The notes beneath the pieces were generated by a model. That model was given only the letters and a program-made list of their open reading frames with translations. It searched no databases and had not been told where the DNA came from. A stretch of 64,000 bases of DNA from Flavobacterium sp. LC2016-23 (GTDB lineage Bacteria; Bacteroidota; Bacteroidia; Flavobacteriales; Flavobacteriaceae): contig NZ_WKKE01000009.1 of NCBI RefSeq assembly GCF_009674775.1, forward strand, positions 124,001 through 188,000, read 5' to 3'. Position numbers and translations under genes: made by a program. Positions within the stretch are counted from its first letter, which is position 1, and the number at the start of each line of letters is the position of its first letter. Below, piece after piece: positions 36,374 through 44,447 of this stretch.

Positions 36374-36436
36374 CAAATATAAATATTTATTTTTCACACT
36401 TGCATTTTTTTTGCATAAAATGCATTTTTTTTGCAA
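36374..36436 (-). promoter_or_regulatory. susC promoter with two tandem putative operators
   Basis: On the minus strand TATATTTG (36381-36374) is an exact -7 element, 41 bp before the ATG. Upstream, TGCATTTTTTTTGCA occurs twice, at 36401-36415 and 36421-36435, offset by exactly 20 bp (about two helical turns). The nearer copy covers the expected -33 region, which has no TTG. Confidence 0.65.
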
Positions 36437-36553
36437 TATTTTTTCCCGAAGTATTTTTAAATTCCAAAAGAAGTGTTGTTTTTGAAGGTGTTTTGAGAAT
36501 TTTTTGCACAAAGTGTTTTATAATTGCAAAAATAAATTTTGGCTGAAAATTCG

Positions 36554-36561
36554 TATTTTTG
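36554..36561 (+). promoter_or_regulatory. -7 element abutting the nitrilase start codon
   Basis: TATTTTTG followed by AACT and then ATG (36566). The string TTTGAACTATG is shared with both XRE genes, so this mRNA too may be nearly leaderless. Confidence 0.55.
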
Positions 36562-36565
36562 AACT

Positions 36566-37333
36566 ATGAAAATTGCACTTATTCAATCCGATCTGTATTG
36601 GGAAGACGCTTCCGCAAACAGAAAAAACTTCGAATCGAAAATAAATCAAATCGATTTAAAGGTGAATTTGATAGTCCTTCCGGAAATGTTTTCCACTGGT
36701 TTTACTATGAATGCCAGCGAAGTAGCTGAAACCATGCAGGGCGAAACCGTTCTGTGGATGCAGTCTTTGGCAAAACAGAAGCAGGTTGCTATAGTAGGAA
36801 GTTTGATTATTGCAGAAGAAGCAAAGTATTACAACCGCATGCTGTTTGTTTTTCCAAATGGAGCAATACGGCATTATGACAAACGTCATTTGTTTACATT
36901 GGCCGGAGAAGATAAATCGTATACCGCAGGAACTGAAAAGGTAATCGTGGAATATTTGGATTGGAAAATCTGTCTCCAGATTTGTTATGATTTGAGATTT
37001 CCTGTTTTTGCACGAAATACAGAGAATTATGACTTGCTTTTATACGTGGCCAACTGGCCAAAAGTCCGCACCAATGCCTGGGACGCTTTGCTGAAAGCGC
37101 GTGCGATTGAAAACATGAGTTATGTAGTCGCGGTAAACAGGGTGGGACTTGATGCTAATGAGTATGAGCATATCGGTCATTCGCAGGTAATAGATTTCCT
37201 TGGGAATCCGGTTTTGAATCCCCGGGAAAAGGAAGGTGTTTTTATAGTTGAGGTGGATAAAAAACCAATGCTGGAAACGCGTAACAAGCTTGACTTTTTA
37301 AGTGACAGGGATCAGTTCGAAATTAGGATTTAA
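36566..37333 (+). CDS. Omega-amidase-type carbon-nitrogen hydrolase
   Basis: 255 residues of the nitrilase superfamily. The catalytic triad is E40 (VLPEMFSTGF), K106 (YDKRHLF) and C140 (LQICYDLRFP). The VLPEMFSTGF segment and total length match YafV-type omega-amidases, which hydrolyse alpha-ketoglutaramate and alpha-ketosuccinamate, a metabolite-repair function. It is transcribed away from the susC operon and its 3' end overlaps the convergent lipoprotein gene by 4 bp. Confidence 0.85.
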   Translation: MKIALIQSDLYWEDASANRKNFESKINQIDLKVNLIVLPEMFSTGFTMNASEVAETMQGETVLWMQSLAKQKQVAIVGSLIIAEEAKYYNRMLFVFPNGAIRHYDKRHLFTLAGEDKSYTAGTEKVIVEYLDWKICLQICYDLRFPVFARNTENYDLLLYVANWPKVRTNAWDALLKARAIENMSYVVAVNRVGLDANEYEHIGHSQVIDFLGNPVLNPREKEGVFIVEVDKKPMLETRNKLDFLSDRDQFEIRI

Positions 37334-39018
37334 AAAGCTTTTCTCTTTTTCGCTTCCTCTTTTTTCTTTTTTTCATCCATTTTTTTCTCGACTTCCGGGC
37401 TGAAAGGAATACTTAAATCAACCGTTTCATTTCGGTCCCAGTTGGCGCGGACATCAAATTCCTGCTGATAGTAGTAGACTTCCTCGGCAAGTCTTTTTTC
37501 CAGATAACTTCCGGGGTCATACATTTTATTTTTGTTGTCATCGTAAATGATACGAATGGTAAACGCATTAGGCTCTACCAGATTGAATTCGATTTTGGTC
37601 TCGCCTTCGGAATAAGCATCTGCCAATATTATATCTCCTTTTTTATTGGTCAGTTGTACGATTATAGGAAAACGCTTGACATTTTTTAGGTTCAGGATTA
37701 TATTTCCGTAATCGGCGAGTTCTTTTGTGGCCAGCTTATACGATAACGTATCGTTTGCTTTTTGGTAAAAATCCGTTAAAGCACCCGGGAAAAAGGTAAA
37801 ATGATATTTTTCCAGAGGCTCTTTCTTGAAATCAATATACAGTTTCTGATCAAATTCATCATACTCCGTTGTAAAGTCTACGGCTGTCGAATCTTTGTTT
37901 ACTAATCTGATTTTAGACTTATCGAATTTTACTAAAGGGGTTTCGGTTTCCAAAGTAAACCGGTCCCTGAAGTTAATTATTCCGTTTTGTACCGCCTTTA
38001 TGTTTAAGGTGTCTTTTTTCTGGTCTTTGATTTTAAAAGTAAACGTCTTCTTGTATTTTTCTTTCTCTACGTCTAAAGATAACGAGTCTGCCTTCAGCGG
38101 TTTGTACCATATCTGCAAAGAATCTTTCTTCGGGAATTGGGTTACGATAGTTTCCAGCACTTCGGTGTTGTTCCTGAGGACAATTTTGGGTTTCGAATTC
38201 TTAAAGTTTTGCTTGCCTTCATACGGAAGCAATAATCGGTTTCCGGAGACCTGTACAGGCTTGAATGTTTTTAACGGAAGTGTTTCTTTAAATAATTCTA
38301 CTTCATATACCGTGTCGTTTGGTACTGTAATGTAACTTTTAAAAAATCCGATTTTATCATCCTTCGGATTAAATTTATTATTGCTTCCTTTGTCCTTTAA
38401 GGCGACTAAAAGGTATTTTCCGGCTTTTAAATTTTCAAATTTAAAAGTTCTCATACTGTCTAAGGTATTCGTAATGTACCTCGGGTTTTCTTTGTAAATA
38501 ACCGAATCCTTAAATTTATCATTCACTTCATAAAGCATTACCGATACAAAATTGTCTACGTTTTTTTCGTAAGCATCTTTGATTTTTCCGTTAAGGGTAA
38601 GGGAATCGATATAAGAACCGGTCGAAAAAACATATTTGAACTGGTTGTAGGCGTTTCCTTCATTATTGTCTGTAATACCCTGTCCAAAGTTCAGGCTGTA
38701 GGTGGTGTTCGGCTGTAAAGTGTCTCTAAGCCTGATCGTAATAAATCGGCTGACATTGGTTGGTGTAATCAGCGGTTCATATTTCATTGGAGGTGAAATA
38801 ATCAGCTGTTTGTTTATGTTTTTAAGCTTTATATATTCATCAAATGTCAGAGTGATTTCATTTCCTTTAAAGTCAGTACTAAGATTTTTAGGGGAGCTGG
38901 ATATCAGAACCGGAGCAAGAGTATCTTTTAATCCGCCGGTAATACTGCCTCTCTTAGCACAGCTTATCATTGATAATACCAATAAAAAGGAAATATATTT
39001 CAGTGTGTTTTTCAACAT
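37330..39018 (-). CDS. Ig-like domain lipoprotein
   Basis: 562 residues. Lipobox LSMISC at the N-terminus. An SbsA/Big_5-type Ig-like domain (about 35-135) starts with APVLISSSPKNLSTDFKGNEITLTFDEYI, split here for length as APVLISSSPKNLS and EITLTFDEYI, and is followed by a lipoprotein body rich in beta strands. The C-terminus is strongly basic and acidic mixed (about 545-562, ending KKRKAF). It probably sits in the outer membrane facing the periplasm. Conserved in Flavobacteriia as far as I remember; function not known. Confidence 0.8.
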   Translation of the reverse strand: MLKNTLKYISFLLVLSMISCAKRGSITGGLKDTLAPVLISSSPKNLSTDFKGNEITLTFDEYIKLKNINKQLIISPPMKYEPLITPTNVSRFITIRLRDTLQPNTTYSLNFGQGITDNNEGNAYNQFKYVFSTGSYIDSLTLNGKIKDAYEKNVDNFVSVMLYEVNDKFKDSVIYKENPRYITNTLDSMRTFKFENLKAGKYLLVALKDKGSNNKFNPKDDKIGFFKSYITVPNDTVYEVELFKETLPLKTFKPVQVSGNRLLLPYEGKQNFKNSKPKIVLRNNTEVLETIVTQFPKKDSLQIWYKPLKADSLSLDVEKEKYKKTFTFKIKDQKKDTLNIKAVQNGIINFRDRFTLETETPLVKFDKSKIRLVNKDSTAVDFTTEYDEFDQKLYIDFKKEPLEKYHFTFFPGALTDFYQKANDTLSYKLATKELADYGNIILNLKNVKRFPIIVQLTNKKGDIILADAYSEGETKIEFNLVEPNAFTIRIIYDDNKNKMYDPGSYLEKRLAEEVYYYQQEFDVRANWDRNETVDLSIPFSPEVEKKMDEKKKKEEAKKRKAF

Positions 39019-39156
39019 AACAGGTTTTGAATTTTATTCCACAAAATAACAATTATATTTGCTTTAATAGAAATTTTTTATGCCTTTATTAGTATTTGCG
39101 GTTTTTATCTTTGATTGTTTCTTGGCATACAGATCCGGAAATGCGTTATAATTTCT

Positions 39157-39164
39157 TACTTTTG
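39157..39164 (+). promoter_or_regulatory. -7 element for the unknown gene pair
   Basis: TACTTTTG matches TAnnTTTG and lies 24 bp before the TTG start at 39189. No clear -33 element. Confidence 0.5.
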
Positions 39165-39188
39165 ATTTCGTTTTTAATTTAACTGGTT

Positions 39189-40193
39189 TTGAAAAAGAAT
39201 ATTTTAATGGGTTTTGTGTTTTTTTTACTGCTGTCCTGCAGTAAAAAAGAAGCGCCGGTGGTATCTTTTTATTATTGGAAAACCATTTTTAGATTATCCC
39301 AAACAGAAAAAGAAGTTTTAGAAGACAACAATGTCCGCAAACTTTATATTCGTTATTTCGATATTGGTTTGCATCCGCAGACCCAGGAACCCATTCCGAT
39401 TTCCCCCATTCGTTTTCAGGAAAATATGACCCGTTTTACGGTCGTTCCGGTAGTTTTTATCAAAAACAAAGTCATGTTGCAACCGAATCTTGATATTGAT
39501 GATCTGGTTGAAAAAACATTTCGCCTGATTGCCGAAATGAATAAAAAAAACAAAATTGATGGTCAGGAAATCCAGATTGATTGCGACTGGACACTTTCGA
39601 GCAAAGACAATTATCTGAAATTTATAGAGAAATTTAAAAAACGTTCCCAAAAGAAACTTTCGGCTACAATTCGGCTGCATCAGGTCAAATATTTTAAAAA
39701 GACAAAAATTCCAAATGTCGATTCCGGAGTTTTGATGTATTACAACATGGGATCTATTGCTCCGGATTCGCTCAATTCGGTCTACGATCCCAAAATCGCA
39801 GCACGATATTTGAAGAGCCTGAAAAACTATCCGTTGCCGCTTGATTTTGCTTTGCCAGTATATTCGTGGGGAGTGCATATCAGAAATCAGAAGGTGATTG
39901 GACTGCGTTCCAAAATCAATATTGAGGCGCTTAAGGCAGATAAGAATTTTGAACAAACCAGCGCTGTGTTTTTTCAGGTGAAACATTCTAATTATAAAAA
40001 CGGGATCTTTTACGAAGAAAACGACCTGCTGAAAATGGAAGCAATTGTGGCAGAAGATTTAAAACAAATGGGCGAAGAGTTGCATGAAAACATAGCGCAG
40101 CAGCCAAAAGAAATTATATTTTACGATTTAGACGAATTCAATTTAAAAAACTATGAAAAGAATATTTTTGAACAGGTTATTTCTTGTTTCTAG
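39189..40193 (+). CDS. Lipoprotein of unknown function
   Basis: 334 residues from a TTG start, chosen because it gives a normal lipoprotein signal (KKNILMGFVFFLLLSC) with two lysines; the ATG at 39207 would leave no charged N-region. After the lipobox the protein has a beta/alpha pattern (KLYIRYFDIGL, IDGQEIQIDCDWT, LSATIRLHQVKYF, VLMYYNMGS, DFALPVYSW), which looks like a TIM barrel, perhaps of a glycoside-hydrolase-like kind. I do not recognise a named family or active site. The end overlaps the next gene by 41 bp, so the two are translationally coupled. Confidence 0.75.
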   Translation: MKKNILMGFVFFLLLSCSKKEAPVVSFYYWKTIFRLSQTEKEVLEDNNVRKLYIRYFDIGLHPQTQEPIPISPIRFQENMTRFTVVPVVFIKNKVMLQPNLDIDDLVEKTFRLIAEMNKKNKIDGQEIQIDCDWTLSSKDNYLKFIEKFKKRSQKKLSATIRLHQVKYFKKTKIPNVDSGVLMYYNMGSIAPDSLNSVYDPKIAARYLKSLKNYPLPLDFALPVYSWGVHIRNQKVIGLRSKINIEALKADKNFEQTSAVFFQVKHSNYKNGIFYEENDLLKMEAIVAEDLKQMGEELHENIAQQPKEIIFYDLDEFNLKNYEKNIFEQVISCF

Positions 40194-42510
40194 TGCCTCT
40201 TTACTTTTTGTATACGGAATAATTTATGCTTGTGGAGGCGGAGACGATTGGGATTACTTTGGTTATAATTCGAATTTTACTCCGGAAACATTTGCCGATA
40301 AATCGTATACGCCGCTATTCTTATCAGGCGGAATATTTTACGGGATTGGTTATGACACCGAACATAATTCGCGTTTTAATAATGATATACAAGCAGACTG
40401 GGAAACCTATCTGAAAGGAAAAGCAAATCCGGCAACGATAAGTTATTTTCTGATTGGCCCTGATAAACCAAGCTCCTACGAAGACAGGGACAAACCTCTG
40501 GAAAACAAACCCGAAATAGAACAGCTTCATGTTTTTTATAAAACCAAAAAAGAGAATAAGGCTTCGCTGAAGTGGGGTAAAAAAATTAGCCTGAAAGACG
40601 AGAAAATTAAAAATTTCATTGAATTTCTATACCTCGCGCAAAAGATAGAAACGGTTTCTATCGGTGGTGATTACTGGAGCTATGATCCTGTTGTCGCAAA
40701 AACATTCGATGACCAGAAGATGATTCAGTCAATTGAAAATGTTTACAACACCACCTCAGATGCCTTCCTGAAAAACAGGTATTGGTTTCTTACGGTAAAA
40801 GCACGTTTTTATAGCAACGACAAGCAAAAAGCAGTTTTGTTTTTTAATAAAACCGAAGCTTCAGTTCCTAAAAACACCTTGTATTACAGGGCACTTTCGT
40901 ATGTGGCCGGAATCAATTACAAGCAAAAAAAATATGCAGTTTCAAACTACTTATATGCGCAGGTGTTTGATAAATGCCCTGAAATGAGAGTCGTGACGGC
41001 CTATAGTTTTCATCCGCAAAATGATGCCGACTGGAATAAATCGCTGGCAATGGCGAAAAACAATAAAGAAAAAGCCGCACTCTGGGCCATTCACGGCTAT
41101 TATAAGGATGAGAAACAAGCTATAGAAAAAATTTATGACCTGGATCCAAAAAGCGAACATCTGAATTATCTGGTCACACGATTGGTAAACAAACAAGAGC
41201 AGGAGATCAATAATTCTTTTCAGCAGAAAGCCGAAGAAAATGTTCCAATGAAACAACAGACCATTGCAGAGAATAAATCCGAGAACCAGGCGAAACTGAA
41301 TAAAAGTGCTTTTGATTTAATTTCGAAAATTTCGGCTGCAGGAAATACAGAGCGACCTTACGTATGGGATTTAGTTTTAGGGTATTTACAGACTTTAAAA
41401 GGGGATTATACAAGCGCCGACAAGAATTTTGACAAAGCCGAAAAAATATTGCCTAAAACAGAATTGGCAGGATATCAGTTAAGATTGCTTCGCTTTGTGA
41501 ATAACCTGAGCAAAATTGATAAACTCACCGATAAAAACGAAAAGACTGTTCTGGCCGATTTGAACTGGCTGTATTACGAACTTCCGAAAACGTATAAAGG
41601 ACAGGAATTCCGTTATCAAAATGCAGTATCGTGGAGCAGAAGCTGCCTGTCGACCCTTTACAGGGAAAAAGGAAATCCGGTCATGGCAGAGATATTCGGC
41701 GAATCACGTTATAGCTATTGGAACGACGGAAATGCCTTTTATGACAATGAAAAGGTTTTGCTGGATATGAAAGCCTTTTTAGCCAAACCCAATAAATCGG
41801 AAATAGAGAAGATCGGGTCAGGGGTATATAGTCTGAAATTAAAAGACATTAATAATTTTCAGGCCGTTCAGGCGACTTTTAAAAATAAAATCCCGGAAGC
41901 AATCGCTTTTATGCAACAGACAGATTCTGTTCAGTACAGTCAGTTTCTGGGAAATCCGTTTAACGGAAGCATAAAAGATTGTCACGATTGTGATCATGTG
42001 GCGTATCAGAAAAAGAAATATTCTCAAATTGACTTTTTGAATACCATAAAGTCCATGCAGGATAAACTGGCTCAGAAAGAAGATGTTTATACCAATAGTT
42101 TACTGCTGGGTAATGCCTTTTATAATATCACCCATTTCGGGAACGGCAGGACTTTTTACGAAACAAGTATTGTAGGTTCTGGTTCCAGTCCGTATACGTT
42201 TAGGGACTCCATGAAAAAAATGATTACCAATTGCGATATTCCTAAAATGTACTATCAAAAAGCACTGGAGGCTGCAACAACAAAAGAACAAAAGGCGAAA
42301 TGTATCTATATGATAGCAAAATGTGAACGGAATGAATATTACAACAATAAATATAACAGTTTGAAAAACTGGTGGGAAGCAGACGATGATAAAATTAATT
42401 TTATTGCCTGGAACGGTTTTAAAACCCTGAAAAAAGACTATTCCGATACCAAATACTATCAGGATATAATTGCGGAATGTGGTTATTTCAATACTTATAT
42501 TAGTCAATAA
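40153..42510 (+). CDS. Large exported TPR-like protein of unknown function
   Basis: 785 residues. The N-terminus (SSASLLFVYGIIYACGGG) is a signal peptide, possibly a lipobox at YAC. The middle and C-terminal parts are rich in helical pairs of TPR/Sel1 type (for example NTLYYRALSYVAGINYKQKKYA split as ALSYVAGINYKQKKYA, and YYQKALEAATTKEQKAKCIY). A DCHDCDHVAYQ stretch (about 617-627) could bind metal. It is coupled to the lipoprotein gene (41-bp overlap), so the two probably form one envelope complex. Function unknown. Confidence 0.75.
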   Translation: MKRIFLNRLFLVSSASLLFVYGIIYACGGGDDWDYFGYNSNFTPETFADKSYTPLFLSGGIFYGIGYDTEHNSRFNNDIQADWETYLKGKANPATISYFLIGPDKPSSYEDRDKPLENKPEIEQLHVFYKTKKENKASLKWGKKISLKDEKIKNFIEFLYLAQKIETVSIGGDYWSYDPVVAKTFDDQKMIQSIENVYNTTSDAFLKNRYWFLTVKARFYSNDKQKAVLFFNKTEASVPKNTLYYRALSYVAGINYKQKKYAVSNYLYAQVFDKCPEMRVVTAYSFHPQNDADWNKSLAMAKNNKEKAALWAIHGYYKDEKQAIEKIYDLDPKSEHLNYLVTRLVNKQEQEINNSFQQKAEENVPMKQQTIAENKSENQAKLNKSAFDLISKISAAGNTERPYVWDLVLGYLQTLKGDYTSADKNFDKAEKILPKTELAGYQLRLLRFVNNLSKIDKLTDKNEKTVLADLNWLYYELPKTYKGQEFRYQNAVSWSRSCLSTLYREKGNPVMAEIFGESRYSYWNDGNAFYDNEKVLLDMKAFLAKPNKSEIEKIGSGVYSLKLKDINNFQAVQATFKNKIPEAIAFMQQTDSVQYSQFLGNPFNGSIKDCHDCDHVAYQKKKYSQIDFLNTIKSMQDKLAQKEDVYTNSLLLGNAFYNITHFGNGRTFYETSIVGSGSSPYTFRDSMKKMITNCDIPKMYYQKALEAATTKEQKAKCIYMIAKCERNEYYNNKYNSLKNWWEADDDKINFIAWNGFKTLKKDYSDTKYYQDIIAECGYFNTYISQ

Positions 42511-42530
42511 CGATAATTGAATTTAAAGAA

Positions 42531-42935
42531 ATGGTAAATAAAATAGAACATATCGGAATTGCAGTGAAAAACATGGACGACGCCAATGTGCTGTTCGAAA
42601 AATTATTAGGCGTTCCGTCGTACAAAATGGAATCGGTGGAAAGCGAAGGAGTGCTGACTTCTTTCTTTCAGACTGGAACCAATAAAATCGAGCTTTTGAT
42701 GGCCACTCATCCTGAAAGTCCGATTGCAAAATTCTTAGAGAAAAAAGGCGAAGGAATTCACCACATCGCTTTCGATGTCGAAGATATTGAGGCGGAAATC
42801 ACGCGCCTGAAAAACGAAGGTTTTGTATTGATAAACGAAGTTCCTAAAAAGGGTGCCGATAACAAACTGGTTGTTTTTTTACATCCCAGGAATACAAATG
42901 GAGTTTTGGTAGAGCTTTGTCAGGAAATTAAATAA
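42531..42935 (+). CDS. mce: Methylmalonyl-CoA epimerase
   Basis: 134 residues, a vicinal-oxygen-chelate fold with two repeats. Metal-site residues are in IEHIGIAVKN, GIHHIAFDVED and VLVELCQE. It interconverts (R)- and (S)-methylmalonyl-CoA between propionyl-CoA and succinyl-CoA pathways. It lies 20 bp after the unknown pair and might be cotranscribed; no mutase gene is in the window. Confidence 0.9.
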   Translation: MVNKIEHIGIAVKNMDDANVLFEKLLGVPSYKMESVESEGVLTSFFQTGTNKIELLMATHPESPIAKFLEKKGEGIHHIAFDVEDIEAEITRLKNEGFVLINEVPKKGADNKLVVFLHPRNTNGVLVELCQEIK

Positions 42936-43038
42936 AAAAAAAGCTTTTTCTCACATTTAATAAGGTGTTGAAAATCAATTGGGTTTCTGAGAATACGCGG
43001 GACGATTTAAAATTAAATAGAAATCATACCGTAAAATA

Positions 43039-43070
43039 TTTGCAGTGAATAAAAAATAGTAGTAATATTG
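43039..43070 (+). promoter_or_regulatory. Promoter of the tRNA gene
   Basis: TTTG (43039-43042), a 20-bp spacer and TAATATTG (43063-43070; one mismatch to TAnnTTTG), 12 bp before the mature tRNA. Confidence 0.5.
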
Positions 43071-43082
43071 CATCCTCAAACC

Positions 43083-43156
43083 GGTCCTATAGCTCAGCTG
43101 GTTAGAGCACCTGACTCATAATCAGGTGGTCCCTGGTTCGAGCCCAGGTGGGACCA
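43083..43156 (+). tRNA. tRNA with CAU anticodon, probably tRNA-Ile2
   Basis: A full cloverleaf: acceptor stem GGTCCTA/TGGGACC, D arm GCTC...GAGC, anticodon stem CCTGA/TCAGG with loop CTCATAA, T arm CCTGG-TTCGAGC-CCAGG, discriminator A. CCA is not encoded. CAU can mean elongator Met or Ile2, whose C34 is changed to lysidine. The acceptor C4-G69 and C5-G68 pairs are those favoured by lysidine synthetase TilS, so I lean to Ile2 reading AUA. Confidence 0.9.
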
Positions 43157-43167
43157 CTTTTAAAATC

Positions 43168-43199
43168 AAGCCTTTACAGTGATGTAAAGGCTTTTTTAT
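43168..43199 (+). terminator. Terminator of the tRNA gene
   Basis: Arms AAGCCTTTACA (43168-43178) and TGTAAAGGCTT (43183-43193) with a GTGA loop and T-rich tail. Confidence 0.85.
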
Positions 43200-43441
43200 T
43201 TTCAGGGCAAAAATTTTGGGGTCAGGTTGTTTTTAAATTCTTCTGATTTCATTTCTTTCAGTTGACGCTTTTCAACCAGATTAAATTTTCATTAAATTTG
43301 CCGAAATGTTGCTTTTTTCTGAAACCAAATAAGCAAAATTGCCGTATGTTTGACTAATACGATTTCGTTAATTGTTTTGTTGTAAAACTTCACATTTTTT
43401 TGTTTTAAAACTTGCATTTGAATGAAAATCTTATACATTTG
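43200..43441 (+). promoter_or_regulatory. Gene-free stretch with promoter of the small membrane protein
   Basis: TTG (43412-43414), a 19-bp spacer and TACATTTG (43434-43441) form a good promoter about 98 bp before the next ATG. A lone TAAATTTG at 43293-43300 has no gene behind it. Nothing else was recognised. Confidence 0.55.
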
Positions 43442-43538
43442 TCAAGAATTTGAGCATAAAGCGTTGTTTTTGTGAGAATTGTAATAAGGAAAATGATTTT
43501 AATAATATATTATGCTGTTTTTCAGCAGATTGAAAATT

Positions 43539-43766
43539 ATGAAGATATCAAAAACTGTTTTTTTTGTGTTTTTTGTAACCTTGATTAGCGTTTCAAGTGT
43601 TATTGCTGGTACTAATACCCCTCCTAAGCCAATGGCTAAAGCGGCAGCACCAAAACCACCCGATGTTCCTATTGACCAGAGTTTACTGCTTCTGGTAATG
43701 GCGGCATTATTATTCGGCACGTATACTTTATACCAATATAATTTAAAAAGAAAAGCTTCAGTTTAA
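43539..43766 (+). CDS. Small membrane protein with signal peptide and C-terminal anchor
   Basis: 75 residues from ATG 43539 (an earlier in-frame codon at 43512 would add a poor N-terminus). A signal peptide ends SSVIAG, then a proline-rich stretch (TPPKPMAKAAAPKPPDVPID), then a hydrophobic helix (LLLLVMAALLFGTYTLYQY) and basic end KRKASV. The PPxxxPID-helix-basic layout recalls a common flavobacterial short-protein type with unknown function. The terminator hairpin begins inside the last codons. Confidence 0.7.
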   Translation: MKISKTVFFVFFVTLISVSSVIAGTNTPPKPMAKAAAPKPPDVPIDQSLLLLVMAALLFGTYTLYQYNLKRKASV

Positions 43767-43785
43767 ACTGAAGCTTTTCTTTTTA
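43750..43785. terminator. Bidirectional terminator overlapping a stop codon
   Basis: A perfect 28-bp palindrome (43752-43779) with arms AAAAGCTTCAGTTT and AAACTGAAGCTTTT. It includes the last three sense codons and TAA of the small membrane protein and also serves riboflavin synthase on the other strand. Confidence 0.85.
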
Positions 43786-43799
43786 ATAAAATTTTGTAA

Positions 43800-44390
43800 C
43801 TATTTGTTTATGGAATAGAGTCTGGAAATGTATTTTCCTACGACATCAAATTCTAAATTAATCTTAGTTCCGATTTTAAAATTTTTGAAGTTGGTATTTT
43901 CAAAAGTGTAAGGAATTATGGATACGCTAAATTCATTTGTTTTCGAATTTACGACCGTAAGACTTACTCCGTTTACTGTTATAGAGCCTTTTTCTATAGT
44001 GATGTTATTTAAGTTTTTGTCGTATTCGAAAGTGTAATTCCAGCTTCCGTTGGCTTCCTGAATATTGCTGCAGGTTCCTGTCTGGTCTACGTGGCCTTGT
44101 ACAATATGTCCGTCAAGACGATCTCCGAGTTTCATTCCTCTTTCCAGATTTACAATATCGTTTACTTCCCAATCCCCGATATTGGTCTTTAGAATCGTTT
44201 CTTCAATTGCCGTTACCGTATAAAAGTTGTCTTTTATAGCGACAACAGTCAGGCAGATTCCATTATGTGATACGCTTTGGTCAATCTTTAATTCATTGGT
44301 GAAAGAAGATTCAACGGTTACATGAAGGTTGTTTTGATCTTTTTGTATTTCGTGAATCCTTCCTAGGGTTTCTATAATTCCTGTGAACAT
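43800..44390 (-). CDS. ribE: Riboflavin synthase, alpha subunit
   Basis: 196 residues with the two homologous lumazine-binding halves: MFTGIIETLG...SVSHNGICLTV in the first and VQGHVDQTG...SITVNGVSLTV in the second. It dismutates two molecules of 6,7-dimethyl-8-ribityllumazine to riboflavin and a pyrimidine. Length is standard. Transcribed divergently from pdxA with 57 bp between start codons. Confidence 0.95.
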   Translation of the reverse strand: MFTGIIETLGRIHEIQKDQNNLHVTVESSFTNELKIDQSVSHNGICLTVVAIKDNFYTVTAIEETILKTNIGDWEVNDIVNLERGMKLGDRLDGHIVQGHVDQTGTCSNIQEANGSWNYTFEYDKNLNNITIEKGSITVNGVSLTVVNSKTNEFSVSIIPYTFENTNFKNFKIGTKINLEFDVVGKYISRLYSINK

Positions 44391-44406
44391 TGTTGTTTTA
44401 TTTTAC

Positions 44407-44414
44407 TAAATTTG
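44407..44414 (+). promoter_or_regulatory. -7 element of pdxA
   Basis: TAAATTTG, 33 bp before the pdxA ATG, in the 57-bp gap between divergent vitamin-biosynthesis genes. No clear -33 element. Confidence 0.5.
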
Positions 44415-44447
44415 CACATCAAAATTAGTAATAAATAAACTGAGCAC

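Noticed and set aside
43293..43300. TAAATTTG promoter element
   Set aside because: No gene or RNA follows within a sensible distance; the better promoter for the next gene is at 43412-43441.
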